Shown piece after piece: positions 22,456 through 29,688 of a DNA stretch of 64,000 nt. A program made the translations under genes and the position numbers. The DNA comes from a virus: positions 1-64,000 of IMG/VR virus record IMGVR_UViG_3300045996_003052; one strand, 5' to 3'. A model generated the notes under the pieces. The model saw nothing but the letters and a program-made list of their open reading frames with translations, had not been told where the DNA came from and searched no databases. Positions within the stretch are counted from its first letter, which is position 1. Each line of letters starts with the position of its first letter.

Positions 22456-22950
22456 ATGGCAAATCAGGTAGAAGCGCTCCGGCAGGCTACGGCCTGCCTG
22501 GACGAGTACGAGCAAGAGCTTCGAAAGCGAATCGAGCGGCTAAAGGACTTCAAGGCACTTCAGCAGATCGTCGTCGAGCTACTTCAGCGGTTCCCAGAGC
22601 CAATGGCAGGGGACGAGTTCTACAACTCACCTGAGGTACGTACGAGTTTTAACCTGGATGCCGGTACCCACCAGGCACTTATGGTGAACCGCGACTGCAA
22701 GTCGATCCAAGAGGTCATAGAACCGCTACGCTTTCTACGAAAGCGGCTGGGAAAGTACGAGGTCACGGACGACCCCGACTTTAAGCGGCGGATCTACAAA
22801 TTCAACGTCGACGGCTGTGCCTTGGTCTTCCAGGCATTCTTTTGGGCTAGTGAGGACCAGCTTTGCAAGTACGTCCAGATCGGCGTCAAGGAGGAGCCGG
22901 TGTTTAAGCTGCGGTGTGCCGGCCAGGAGGTGACGGATGAGGTTTCCTGA
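22456..22950 (+). CDS. Hypothetical protein with coiled coil, 164 aa
   Basis: ATG after GGGGGAGTAAC, one base past the previous stop. N-terminal coiled coil (EYEQELRKRIERLKDFKAL), then an alpha/beta domain. Two short inverted repeats occur (22,481 and 22,729). No family recognised. Confidence 0.6.
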   Translation: MANQVEALRQATACLDEYEQELRKRIERLKDFKALQQIVVELLQRFPEPMAGDEFYNSPEVRTSFNLDAGTHQALMVNRDCKSIQEVIEPLRFLRKRLGKYEVTDDPDFKRRIYKFNVDGCALVFQAFFWASEDQLCKYVQIGVKEEPVFKLRCAGQEVTDEVS

Positions 22951-23114
22951 CGGCTCAGCCGTGCGGCGAGGTGCTGGGCTACGACAACGGGGTCTACCTA
23001 GTCAGCATCTTTGAGGAGTACCGCGAGGCGGATGACGTGGACGGCCTCGTGGAGGTGCCGCCTGAACAGCTTGAACTGCTTGACGAGGAAGACTTCGCAG
23101 ACTGGAGTGAATGA
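22937..23114 (+). pseudogene. Small gene split by a frameshift near 22,965
   Basis: ATG at 22,937 has a good GGAGGTGACGG and reads MRFPDGSAV. From about 22,964 the plausible protein continues in a different frame as GEVLGYDNGVYLVSIFEEYR and then an acidic tail to TGA at 23,112-23,114. Joined across one extra base (or two missing) in GTGCGGCGAGG, it would be one ordinary 59-residue protein. Either a real frameshift, a programmed one, or a sequence error. Confidence 0.5.
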
Positions 23115-23491
23115 TGAAACCAACTCGTGAACAAGTACAACAGTTCGTCGACGACGCGGCGGCCGACGGCTGGCAGGTTAAGGCGATATACCGTAACGAT
23201 TTGGGTGACATAAAGCTGTCGAGGGATGGCTTCATCGTACACGCGTATCTCGATCCAAATCGTTTGGATTCTCGCACACCGCAGCTCTCGGCCTGGGGCC
23301 CGGACGGCCTGGCGATTTCCCCCGTGCCGATGCCATACAGCATGACAAGGTTTCTAGAAACCTTGACGTATTGCAGCCACTGTGGTGCCAAAGGCGTCGA
23401 GACCTTCAGGTACAGTTTCGCCGGCCGGGCTTGCTCTCAATGTTTACCGGCACTGAAGGCGGAGCACGAGAAGCCGGGGTGGACTAACTAA
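23114..23491 (+). CDS. Protein with C-terminal zinc ribbon, 125 aa
   Basis: ATG at 23,114 (an ATG 3 bp earlier is possible). N-terminal domain MKPTREQVQQFVDDAAADGW. The C-terminal ribbon is built from CSHCGAKG and CSQC. Contains 8- to 9-bp inverted repeats at 23,252-23,270 and 23,346-23,365. Unknown role. Confidence 0.6.
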   Translation: MKPTREQVQQFVDDAAADGWQVKAIYRNDLGDIKLSRDGFIVHAYLDPNRLDSRTPQLSAWGPDGLAISPVPMPYSMTRFLETLTYCSHCGAKGVETFRYSFAGRACSQCLPALKAEHEKPGWTN

Positions 23492-23493
23492 TT

Positions 23494-23802
23494 ATGAAAC
23501 CAATAAATGAGTGCAAGACCGTCCGCGAGCTGCTCGCTGGCGAATCTCGCTGGACGACTCGGTACTACGCGCGGGACAACGGCGGCTACGGTATCTTTCC
23601 AAAAAGCACACACGCCGTATGTTTCTGCCTCTCTGGGGCAGTCCTTCGAATTTATGGTGAAGGCGAGGCGGCCTACGCCGTTAACGACCGTTTACTGGTG
23701 GCCATCCACAAACGTACACGTGAGGCTATAGGGGTCGCGACGTTTAATGATGTACACGGCTACAAGGCCGTCATGGCGGTGGTCAAGGAGGCCGGCGTTT
23801 AA
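23494..23802 (+). CDS. Hypothetical protein, 102 aa
   Basis: ATG 2 bp after the previous stop. Reads KTVRELLAGESRWTTRYYAR, followed by a CFCLSGAVLRIYGEGEAAY segment. That resembles phage and bacterial small proteins with an ALRCFCLSGA-type motif of unknown function. Moderately confident as a gene. Confidence 0.65.
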   Translation: MKPINECKTVRELLAGESRWTTRYYARDNGGYGIFPKSTHAVCFCLSGAVLRIYGEGEAAYAVNDRLLVAIHKRTREAIGVATFNDVHGYKAVMAVVKEAGV

Positions 23803-23825
23803 TGGCCACGCCTATGTTCCTTAGG

Positions 23826-23849
23826 TATGCCTAGGGATCCCTAGGCATA
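23826..23849. repeat. 24-bp perfect palindrome
   Basis: TATGCCTAGGGA and TCCCTAGGCATA meet without a loop. It lies in the 126-bp gap between the 102-aa gene and the MGCDIH gene. Candidate operator or cruciform; no T-tract. Confidence 0.9.
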
Positions 23850-23928
23850 ACCAAGTGAATACAAAGGCATGGTACGTGATAGTAACGATAACGTACCCGC
23901 TTAATTTCAAAGGGGAGGTGTAGGGCAT

Positions 23929-24606
23929 ATGGGCTGTGACATCCACATTGCGATTCAACGCCAAGAAGGCGACGGTACGTGGCGCGAGGTCATCTACCAA
24001 GACGAACTGTATGATTTTCAGAAAGAGCAGGGAGATAAGCCAGTTGACGGAATTCCCGTCGCGCCTCGGGTATTCCACGGGCGTAACTACGACCTGTTTG
24101 CTATCCTCGCCAATGTCCGCAACGGTCGAGGTTTTGCCGGCATTAAGACGGGCGACGGTTGGCCGTCTATCGCGTCGGACCGGGGCTGGCCAAGCGACTT
24201 CATCGAGCCGGCGCCCAACCCAGCGTACCTAGAGGACGGGCCGCGGTACATGGGCGACCACTCGTTCACTTGGATCTCCCTTGACGAACTGAAGGCGTTT
24301 GACTGGGACGGGAACACGTCAACGCTTTGTGGCGTCGTTTCAGCAAAAGAGTATGAAAAGTTGAAGGGGGAGCCGCCAGAGTCGTATTGTGCCGGGGTCG
24401 ATGGTCCTGGAATCTTTACGTACACTGAAAGTCAGTACCTTAACGCGAAGCTACACGGTGCGCTAGCTCCCAAGCCGCACGTTAGGGTCGAGTGGCAAGA
24501 GTCGGCACGGTCAGCGACGTACGACTGGCCTGGCAAGGTTATCCCGTGGCTTGAACAGCTCGCCGGCGGCCGTCCGCTCCGGCTTATCCTGGGGTTTGAC
24601 AGCTAA
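23929..24606 (+). CDS. MGCDIH-type conserved phage protein, 225 aa
   Basis: ATG after GGGGAGGTGTAGGGCAT. Begins MGCDIHIAIQRQ and later RNYDLFAILANVRNG, then DHSFTWISLDELKAFDW. These are signatures of a conserved family in phages and some bacteria. The invariant Cys, Asp and His at the N-terminus suggest metal binding or an enzyme, but no role is established. Confidence 0.7.
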   Translation: MGCDIHIAIQRQEGDGTWREVIYQDELYDFQKEQGDKPVDGIPVAPRVFHGRNYDLFAILANVRNGRGFAGIKTGDGWPSIASDRGWPSDFIEPAPNPAYLEDGPRYMGDHSFTWISLDELKAFDWDGNTSTLCGVVSAKEYEKLKGEPPESYCAGVDGPGIFTYTESQYLNAKLHGALAPKPHVRVEWQESARSATYDWPGKVIPWLEQLAGGRPLRLILGFDS

Positions 24607-24830
24607 TGGTAAAGAAAGAATCAATTAGGGTACCACGAATGCTTCGGGTAGAGAGCATTATCTTTAAGCGTTCTCAAAAAAGCCCGGAGGAGGCCGGCCT
24701 CCTGATTAATGAGGGAGAGGGTCCGATCATCGACATGTTGGGGAAGGTGGTTCCTGCGCCAATTTGGAGCTGGAATCCTGACCACGAATTTACCTTCATC
24801 TACCGCCCACAGGACAGGAGGTTCAAATGA
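24606..24830 (+). CDS. Hypothetical protein, 74 aa
   Basis: ATG overlaps the previous stop by one base (TAATG). Basic N-terminus (KKESIRVPRMLRVESIIFKR), the rest beta-prone with a WSWNPDHEFTF segment. Unknown. Confidence 0.6.
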   Translation: MVKKESIRVPRMLRVESIIFKRSQKSPEEAGLLINEGEGPIIDMLGKVVPAPIWSWNPDHEFTFIYRPQDRRFK

Positions 24831-25033
24831 CTACAAATGAAGTGAATAGGCCCACGGTGAAGCTCATCGGTGCCGACGGCAACGTCTTCAACATCCTCGG
24901 CCTCTGTATGAGGGCCGCCAGGAAGGCTGGGTGGCCAAAAAAGCGGGTCGACGAGTTCGTCGGCCGCTGTACCAGCTCCGGCAGCTACGACGCGGTCCTC
25001 GGCATCGTCATGGAAGAATTCGAGGTCGAGTAA
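24827..25033 (+). CDS. Conserved small phage protein, 68 aa
   Basis: ATG overlaps the upstream stop by 4 bp, after AGGAGGTTCAA. Pattern VKLIGADGNVFNILGLCMRA, AARKAGWPKKRVDEF, and a C-terminal YDAVLGIVMEEFEVE. The same pattern recurs in many phages of unrelated hosts (K-L-x-G-x-D-G-N-A-F). Function unknown; often next to replication or regulatory genes. Confidence 0.65.
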   Translation: MTTNEVNRPTVKLIGADGNVFNILGLCMRAARKAGWPKKRVDEFVGRCTSSGSYDAVLGIVMEEFEVE

Positions 25034-25071
25034 GCGTCGAAACAATGTGCAGCGATCAGGACAAAAAGTAT

Positions 25072-25100
25072 TGTACATCAGAGCAAATTTAAGATACAAT
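25072..25100 (+). promoter_or_regulatory. Rightward promoter
   Basis: AAAAAG, then TGTACA (25,072-25,077), 17-bp spacer, TACAAT (25,095-25,100). Confidence 0.75.
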
Positions 25101-25160
25101 AGTTCTTGAAGATTGAGCTTGACCACAATTTTTGTGGTCAACAACAAGGAGGGTAGAAAA

Positions 25161-25757
25161 ATGGCAACAGTAAGACGGTACAGCGTTCACAAGGTGCCCG
25201 AAGACAAGGTGTTCAAGGGGCAGCCGAAGGTCATCATGGACCACCTGGCGAAGCACCCGCGGTCAACCGTGGCCGAGATGGCGAAGGTCCTAACCTTCGA
25301 GGGGTCGCGGCAGGCGCCGGAACGTGTCATCGCGTTCTACATGACGACCTTCAAGAAGACCGGCCTCGTCAAGGCCGAGGAAGAGGTCGTCGAGGACACA
25401 GCCGGTAAGGCCGCGGAGGCCGACTCTGGCGAGGAGGACGAGGCCGACGAGGACGAACAGGATGAAAACGGCGAGATCAACGAAGAGAGGCTACCCGTTG
25501 AGGAACGGGTAGCCTACCACGAGGAACTCTCTGCCGCCGAGCCGTCGCCTGGGGGCAAGTACGACGGCCTCAAGATGACCGAGGCAGTTTTACGGGTCCT
25601 TAAGTCCCGGAAAACTGCCAACGCGGAGGACATCGCCAAGTACCTAGTAGAAAACGGGTACCAGGCGCAGCCGAAGCAGGTCACCGGCGCGCTCATCAAC
25701 CTCATCAAGCAGGGGGTCGCGAAGAAAGGCGATCTCAATACCTACTCCCTCAAGTAG
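25161..25757 (+). CDS. Tandem winged-helix protein with acidic linker, 198 aa
   Basis: ATG at 25,161 after AGGAGGGTAGAAAA. Residues about 15-65 form a first winged helix (VIMDHLAKHPRSTVAEMAKV, then QAPERVIAFYMTTFKKTGLV). Residues about 75-125 are an acidic linker. Residues about 140-198 form a second winged helix (AVLRVLKSRKTANAEDIAKY and LINLIKQGVAKKGD). The first domain is paralogous to the C-terminal part of the 39,971-40,603 protein, sharing QAPERV and FK-GLV. I infer a DNA-binding regulator or chromatin-like protein with its own promoter. Carries two large inverted repeats. Confidence 0.7.
   Translation: MATVRRYSVHKVPEDKVFKGQPKVIMDHLAKHPRSTVAEMAKVLTFEGSRQAPERVIAFYMTTFKKTGLVKAEEEVVEDTAGKAAEADSGEEDEADEDEQDENGEINEERLPVEERVAYHEELSAAEPSPGGKYDGLKMTEAVLRVLKSRKTANAEDIAKYLVENGYQAQPKQVTGALINLIKQGVAKKGDLNTYSLK
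25488..25515. repeat. Intragenic inverted repeat, 12-bp arms
   Basis: AGGCTACCCGTT and AACGGGTAGCCT around GAGG, within the acidic linker of the winged-helix gene. Confidence 0.9.
25583..25619. repeat. Intragenic inverted repeat, 9 + 4 bp arms
   Basis: GGCAGTTTT and AAAACTGCC, then an A/G mismatch and CGGG/CCCG around a 9-nt loop. Second hairpin in the winged-helix gene. Confidence 0.85.
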
Positions 25758-25763
25758 GTAGCC

Positions 25764-26057
25764 ATGGCGAGGCGCTCTTGGCGAAATTTTTTGGAGCCGG
25801 CGGCTCCAAAGAAGCCCGAAAAACACGGACCGTATTCCGTTCTTCCGGCGCATCCCGGAAGGACGGAACGCGCTGCGGACATCTACGCAAACCACGCGAG
25901 GCTGGAGGAGGCCGCAGCTCAACTGCGGCTCTCCTCCGACCTCTATTGTCTCCAAGCGGCTACCCTGGTCGAAGCGGCCCTCGAGGTCTTGCAAGAGGGT
26001 CTAGTTAACTTGTGCGGCAAAAAGCCGAAAAACAAGCCAAATGACCCAACAGACTAA
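25764..26057 (+). CDS. Hypothetical protein, 97 aa
   Basis: ATG 6 bp after the winged-helix stop. Basic, Pro-rich start (KKPEKHGPYSVLPAHPGR), then an amphipathic helix (ARLEEAAAQLRLSSDLYCLQ) and a Lys-rich end. The last 57 bp overlap the minus-strand membrane gene. Unknown. Confidence 0.55.
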   Translation: MARRSWRNFLEPAAPKKPEKHGPYSVLPAHPGRTERAADIYANHARLEEAAAQLRLSSDLYCLQAATLVEAALEVLQEGLVNLCGKKPKNKPNDPTD

Positions 26058-26393
26058 CGCAAAGACGAGAATGTTGGCTGCGCAAACGAGTTGGTATAAC
26101 GCCTCGAGCATGAGCCGCTCGTTGGGGTACTTGTTGCCAGCAATTGCGGTGCGGAGGCGAGACGTTAGCGGGTCCTTCATGATAACGGATAGTACTACGA
26201 ATAATTCGGGTTGTACACCTTCGTTGACTAATGTCTTAGGGACATTAGTCAACGATGCTCCTAAGCGCAACGCAAAGCCATCGGGCGCAAGCGGGCCGTG
26301 GGTGTCTAATGGTAGCCTATGGTCAAAATTACCTTCGTTGCCTAGCGCCAGCGGCTCTGCTTTAAGTCGGTCGAGGCCCAATGTATGAGACAT
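26001..26393 (-). CDS. Lone minus-strand membrane protein, 130 aa
   Basis: The minus-strand frame opens with ATG after CTCGAGGCACA. It reads as a protein throughout, unlike the opposite frame. Residues about 100-122 are a membrane span (ANILVFALVCWVIWLVFRLF); the rest is soluble. It is encoded against the flow of the early operon and overlaps the 97-aa gene by 57 bp. Its middle carries the 15-bp inverted repeat at 26,221-26,255. Possible holin, superinfection-exclusion or toxin-like function; none is shown. Confidence 0.55.
   Translation of the reverse strand: MSHTLGLDRLKAEPLALGNEGNFDHRLPLDTHGPLAPDGFALRLGASLTNVPKTLVNEGVQPELFVVLSVIMKDPLTSRLRTAIAGNKYPNERLMLEALYQLVCAANILVFALVCWVIWLVFRLFAAQVN
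26221..26255. repeat. Intragenic inverted repeat, 15-bp arms
   Basis: TCGTTGACTAATGTC and GACATTAGTCAACGA, perfect complements around TTAGG. Confidence 0.92.
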
Positions 26394-26419
26394 TGTGCCT
26401 CGAGCGGGTTAAAAAGAGG

Positions 26420-26449
26420 TATACTTCTGGGCAAAACGGGTGTTATAAT
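26420..26449 (+). promoter_or_regulatory. Rightward promoter
   Basis: GGTTAAAAAG, then TATACT (26,420-26,425), 18-bp spacer, TATAAT (26,444-26,449). A GTG 7 nt after the -10 box (26,457) is in frame with the next gene. Confidence 0.75.
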
Positions 26450-26567
26450 TATTTTTGTGGGTGAATATCTGCTATCGGTTGACCGTGCTTGGGTTTCCGC
26501 CATGTTATCCTTGGAGCGCGTTGACCTTTTGTGGGGTTCACCCACCCTTTTTTCTAAAAGGAGACAG

Positions 26568-26807
26568 ATGAGATTTCAAAATGGCGATCGGGTATTTGTC
26601 AAAGAGTGCGTTACGAAGGATAAAATCTGCCCTGCGCTTATCGGCACCGTCGTTCATGACTATGGGGAATGCGTTGAAGTCCGGTTAGACAGAGTGGTAA
26701 CGGATGTGCCGGGTGTTGGGGACGTTGTCCAATGGACGGACCCAGAAGATAAAGTTCAAGACTTTTTGCACGAATTCCTCGTGCCTATTGTTGGGGAGTC
26801 GAAGTGA
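26568..26807 (+). CDS. Hypothetical beta-barrel-like protein, 79 aa
   Basis: ATG after AAAAGGAGACAG. Reads MRFQNGDRVFVKECVTKDK, then IGTVVHDYGECVEVRLD. This is typical of a small SH3/KOW-like barrel. An in-frame leaderless GTG at 26,457 would add 37 residues; the Shine-Dalgarno favours the shorter form. Confidence 0.6.
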   Translation: MRFQNGDRVFVKECVTKDKICPALIGTVVHDYGECVEVRLDRVVTDVPGVGDVVQWTDPEDKVQDFLHEFLVPIVGESK

Positions 26808-27241
26808 ACTGCGCGAATTGCGGTAACTCCATCCCTGAAGCCCGGCAGCTAGCGCTGCCTGGCGAGACTTGGTGCCGCGACTGTGTCGAGGCAGATGGGG
26901 ACGTGGAGCGCGTCCGCGGTGCCATGACGTGGGAACACAAGACGGCACCGACGCTAGTCCTTGGCCACGCGGCGGACATCATCCGCGGGTATGACCGCCG
27001 CGGGTTCCACGCGGCGCTGCCCATGAACTCGCCCAACAACCCGCGCATGCAAGCCTCAGCTGCGAAGCAGCAAGACTTGAAGGATTTGCGGAGTATTATG
27101 CGGGAAGAAGAAACTCCCGCAAAGACTTATGACGACGTCCCTCGTGCCCGGTGCCACCCAGATCGTCCAAAAGTTGGGACTAGCGGCAAGTGCTACGAGT
27201 GCGCGGTCAAGTGGTATGAGGAGCGAGCTCGTGTCCGGTAA
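26804..27241 (+). CDS. DksA/TraR-like double zinc-finger protein, 145 aa
   Basis: GTG overlaps the upstream stop by 4 bp. N-terminal CANCGNSIPEAR...WCRDC fits a DksA/TraR-type C4 finger. A second ribbon (CHPDRP-KCYEC) is at the C-terminus. TraR-type proteins bind the secondary channel of RNA polymerase; here that is a possibility, not a demonstrated role. Confidence 0.6.
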   Translation: MNCANCGNSIPEARQLALPGETWCRDCVEADGDVERVRGAMTWEHKTAPTLVLGHAADIIRGYDRRGFHAALPMNSPNNPRMQASAAKQQDLKDLRSIMREEETPAKTYDDVPRARCHPDRPKVGTSGKCYECAVKWYEERARVR

Positions 27242-28130
27242 CCTACACTATACTGACGTGTGTCGGTGCAATCACTATCGTGCAGTACATCTCAACGGAC
27301 GATGCATAGGATGGACATCACCATATGTCAGTGGATGTACCTGTATTGAATTCCAAATTGTCAATCCCACGCCCGCCCTCCGGGAGCAGATCGAACAAGA
27401 GATTGAGGATACTGAAAGCTTGCCCGAACTCGGGGCGACATCACAACAGCAGTATTTCGAACAGTGCGGGCGTATGGCTGGCCTTCGATGGGTGCTAGAT
27501 CTACTGGCGTCCTCCGGCCCCGTCGTCGCCGCGCCGCCAAAACAGGGAGAGGTGCTCCTACATCTCTCGCCAGAGAATGACCGCTGGAACAAGATGGCGC
27601 TCGGGATTCGTGACGCCGATGTGCCCGCCGCGGTCGTCGTGCCGTCCCGAGAGACGCCGCCGCAGGGGTTTGCAGCGTTACGTGGGGCGATTCCGGCTGA
27701 GGAATCAGACGAGGATTTTAATGCCGCCTGTGCGTCGCTGCGGGACACCACGTCTCCCGCGTCCTCCCTGTCACGAGCGGCGCTGGAACGCCCGAAGATT
27801 ATTTGCCTCTGCGGTTCGACAAAATTCATCGACCATTTCGCGATCCAGACATGGGAACTGGAACTAACAGGCGCGATTGTGCTTGGCTGCACGTTGCTGC
27901 CGTCATGGTATTGCCCGGTGCGCGATCACTTTGCAGAACTGCAAGGCGTGAAGGGGCAGCGAGACGAGCATCACCTGCGCAAGATCGATCTTGCCGACGA
28001 AGTGCTCGTGCTGAACATTGGCGGCTACATCGGTGAATCGACGCGGAATGAAATCGCCTACGCCACGAAAACCGGCAAGCCCGTGCGCTATTTGGAACCA
28101 CTGGCGGCTCCAGAGAGACGAGACGAGTAG
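27231..28130 (+). CDS. Nucleoside 2-deoxyribosyltransferase-like protein with zinc N-terminus, 299 aa
   Basis: GTG at 27,231 after GAGGAGCGAGCTC; earlier in-frame codons overlap the previous gene. The N-terminal 40 residues carry CRCNHYRAVHLNGRC and CTC (zinc-binding pattern). The central part is helical. Residues about 185-299 match the nucleoside 2-deoxyribosyltransferase fold (KIICLCGSTKFIDHF, then ADEVLVLNIGGYIGESTRNE and a GKPVRYLE end). Members act on nucleosides or ADP-ribose-like substrates and some serve in phage nucleotide metabolism or defence evasion. The gene heads a hairpin-poor block. Confidence 0.7.
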   Translation: MSGNLHYTDVCRCNHYRAVHLNGRCIGWTSPYVSGCTCIEFQIVNPTPALREQIEQEIEDTESLPELGATSQQQYFEQCGRMAGLRWVLDLLASSGPVVAAPPKQGEVLLHLSPENDRWNKMALGIRDADVPAAVVVPSRETPPQGFAALRGAIPAEESDEDFNAACASLRDTTSPASSLSRAALERPKIICLCGSTKFIDHFAIQTWELELTGAIVLGCTLLPSWYCPVRDHFAELQGVKGQRDEHHLRKIDLADEVLVLNIGGYIGESTRNEIAYATKTGKPVRYLEPLAAPERRDE

Positions 28131-28134
28131 TGAA

Positions 28135-28434
28135 GTGAGTAACCTGAGTTATGGCGATCTCGTCACCATTATACGGGCGTTTGAACGACTCTACCCAACG
28201 CCTCCACGGTTCAGGATACGTCCAAGTGAGTACGTATCCGAAGACACTTGTTACCGGCTACAGATCCCGGCCGAGTTTGCTGAGTTTGATAAATGCGACG
28301 TTCTGTATGTGCTTCATCCCGATACATTGTTCGATTTACGTCAGCGCGGATTTACTGACGAAGAACTCAGTGTGGCGTTAGAGGAATTGTCAAAGCGGAC
28401 GTCAGAAGGGTCTAGCGCGCGGCTGCGCGGGTAA
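28135..28434 (+). CDS. Hypothetical protein, 99 aa
   Basis: GTG 28,135, 4 bp after the previous stop; the Shine-Dalgarno is poor. Reads DLVTIIRAFERLYPTPPRF and a C-terminal helix DEELSVALEELSKR. Unknown. Confidence 0.5.
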   Translation: MSNLSYGDLVTIIRAFERLYPTPPRFRIRPSEYVSEDTCYRLQIPAEFAEFDKCDVLYVLHPDTLFDLRQRGFTDEELSVALEELSKRTSEGSSARLRG

Positions 28435-28440
28435 AGGACA

Positions 28441-28860
28441 TTGAGTCGAATCAAGATCACTAAAACGCCGATCTACCTTTACGTCGTCACCTGCGAATCT
28501 CCAAACCATTACTATGTGGGGATTTCGGCCGACGTGAAGCATCGGTTTCGTAAGCATCGCATGGGAAAGGGGTCGGCTTTCACCGCTAAGTGCGGGGCGA
28601 AATCGGTCGAGGTGGTAGGAACGTATCAGACACAAGAAGAAGCGGAAGCGGCTGAGAAGGCCTACACCTTGTCACTGCGAGAGAGGACAGGCGGTGTCGT
28701 CGCCGGCGGAGGGCGCTGTTGGGCAAAGTGGGGCATTGAGGAAGGCAGGGCGAGGGGTATGAGTCCGGTGGTGAAGACCGCATGGGTCTGTATCGACGGC
28801 CAGTGGAAAGCGATTGCAACGTGCGCGGACGGTTCTTACTTCACGCTGTGGCCAAAGTAG
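28441..28860 (+). CDS. GIY-YIG-like nuclease, 139 aa
   Basis: TTG after AAAGGACA. Residues 11-75 resemble the GIY-YIG fold: YLYVVTC (first strand), YYVGIS (second, YVG in place of YIG), HRFRKHR, and a following EAEAAEKAYTLSLR helix with the conserved Glu. The C-terminal 50 residues are not part of the fold. Probably a homing or repair-type nuclease carried with the block 27.1-30.7 kb. Confidence 0.65.
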   Translation: MSRIKITKTPIYLYVVTCESPNHYYVGISADVKHRFRKHRMGKGSAFTAKCGAKSVEVVGTYQTQEEAEAAEKAYTLSLRERTGGVVAGGGRCWAKWGIEEGRARGMSPVVKTAWVCIDGQWKAIATCADGSYFTLWPK

Positions 28861-29052
28861 AGCAGTCTTCAGGCCCACAGGCCCAGAAGGAAGGTTAGTG
28901 AAAGATCGCGGGAAGCTCCGGAGCTCCAAATGGTCCTTCAGCTCGGACCTAGACTAGAGCCAGGGCGTCCAACGAGCTGCGCCGTGTGAGGTGAGAAACA
29001 CTCACCGGGGCTTCCCCGATGCAAGGAGCAGAGCAGGAGTCACGAATTATTT
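28861..29052. other. 192-bp intergenic segment with hairpins
   Basis: No gene. Contains AGCTCCGGAGCT (palindrome near 28,914), GGTGAG/CTCACC around AAACA (about 28,990-29,007), and GGGGCTTCCCC. It could be a structured leader RNA; no known RNA family is recognisable by eye. Confidence 0.35.
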
Positions 29053-29292
29053 ATGCCTAACCAATTTACTTTTAATGTCGAATTTGAGTTCGATACGTCC
29101 GCAGCGTGTCTAAGTCTGCAAAATGTATTTAATGACGCGATGGACAAAGCGATGAAGCTAGAAGGGGTTACGTCTAAAGGAGCGACGACCGGAGCCACTG
29201 GATGGGACGATGGCACTCGGCCGAGTAACTATCGCGAAGGTCCAAAGTGGGAAGTTATTCCAGAGACGGGCGCGCGTGGAGCGCACCCATGA
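29053..29292 (+). CDS. Hypothetical protein, 79 aa
   Basis: ATG start. Reads FTFNVEFEFDTSAACLSLQN, a strand-helix protein of unknown role; the C-terminus is Gly/Arg-rich. Overlaps the next gene by 4 bp. Confidence 0.55.
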   Translation: MPNQFTFNVEFEFDTSAACLSLQNVFNDAMDKAMKLEGVTSKGATTGATGWDDGTRPSNYREGPKWEVIPETGARGAHP

Positions 29293-29528
29293 GCCTACTG
29301 TTAACCGACCACGAGCGTGAACGCTTCGCCGCCTACCTTGAAGCCGAGGCGGAATCGGCGGACGGGATTGCGGCGCAGATGGAAACCATCCGCACCCATG
29401 AAGCGATCATTAAACGGTTTCGCCTTGAAGCGATTGCTGCGAGGATTATCGCCGCAAAACTTCGCGCGACAGAATCATTTACCTGTGGCGCCCGAAAGGA
29501 CACCCTAACGCATGAGCCGCGAACCTGA
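29289..29528 (+). CDS. Hypothetical helical protein, 79 aa
   Basis: ATG overlaps the upstream stop. Helical, charged (HERERFAAYLEAEAESADGI, then HEAIIKRFRLEAIA). This style is common in actinobacterial-type phages. The C-terminus overlaps the next gene. Unknown. Confidence 0.55.
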   Translation: MSLLLTDHERERFAAYLEAEAESADGIAAQMETIRTHEAIIKRFRLEAIAARIIAAKLRATESFTCGARKDTLTHEPRT

Positions 29529-29688
29529 ACCTGAAATGGAAATTATCCTGCGGTTGTTGCCGTGGACGCATTGGGACGTCAAGCAGCAGTCGCGCGTCTG
29601 CCTGTTTTGCAATCGCGTCGATACCATCTGTGTCGCTGAACCGTGCCTCGGTCGCATGCGCGAGATCAAACGGAAAGGCCAGCCATGA
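29512..29688 (+). CDS. Small zinc-binding-like protein, 58 aa
   Basis: ATG within the previous gene's end. CLFC at about residue 30 with later single Cys (ICVAEPCLG) suggests a zinc site. The last codons are AAAGGCCAGCC, and TGA overlaps the next ATG. Confidence 0.5.
   Translation: MSREPEPEMEIILRLLPWTHWDVKQQSRVCLFCNRVDTICVAEPCLGRMREIKRKGQP

Noticed and set aside
28861-29052. Possible riboswitch or tRNA in the 192-bp gap
   Set aside because: Short hairpins exist but no conserved tRNA arms or known riboswitch core could be matched by eye.
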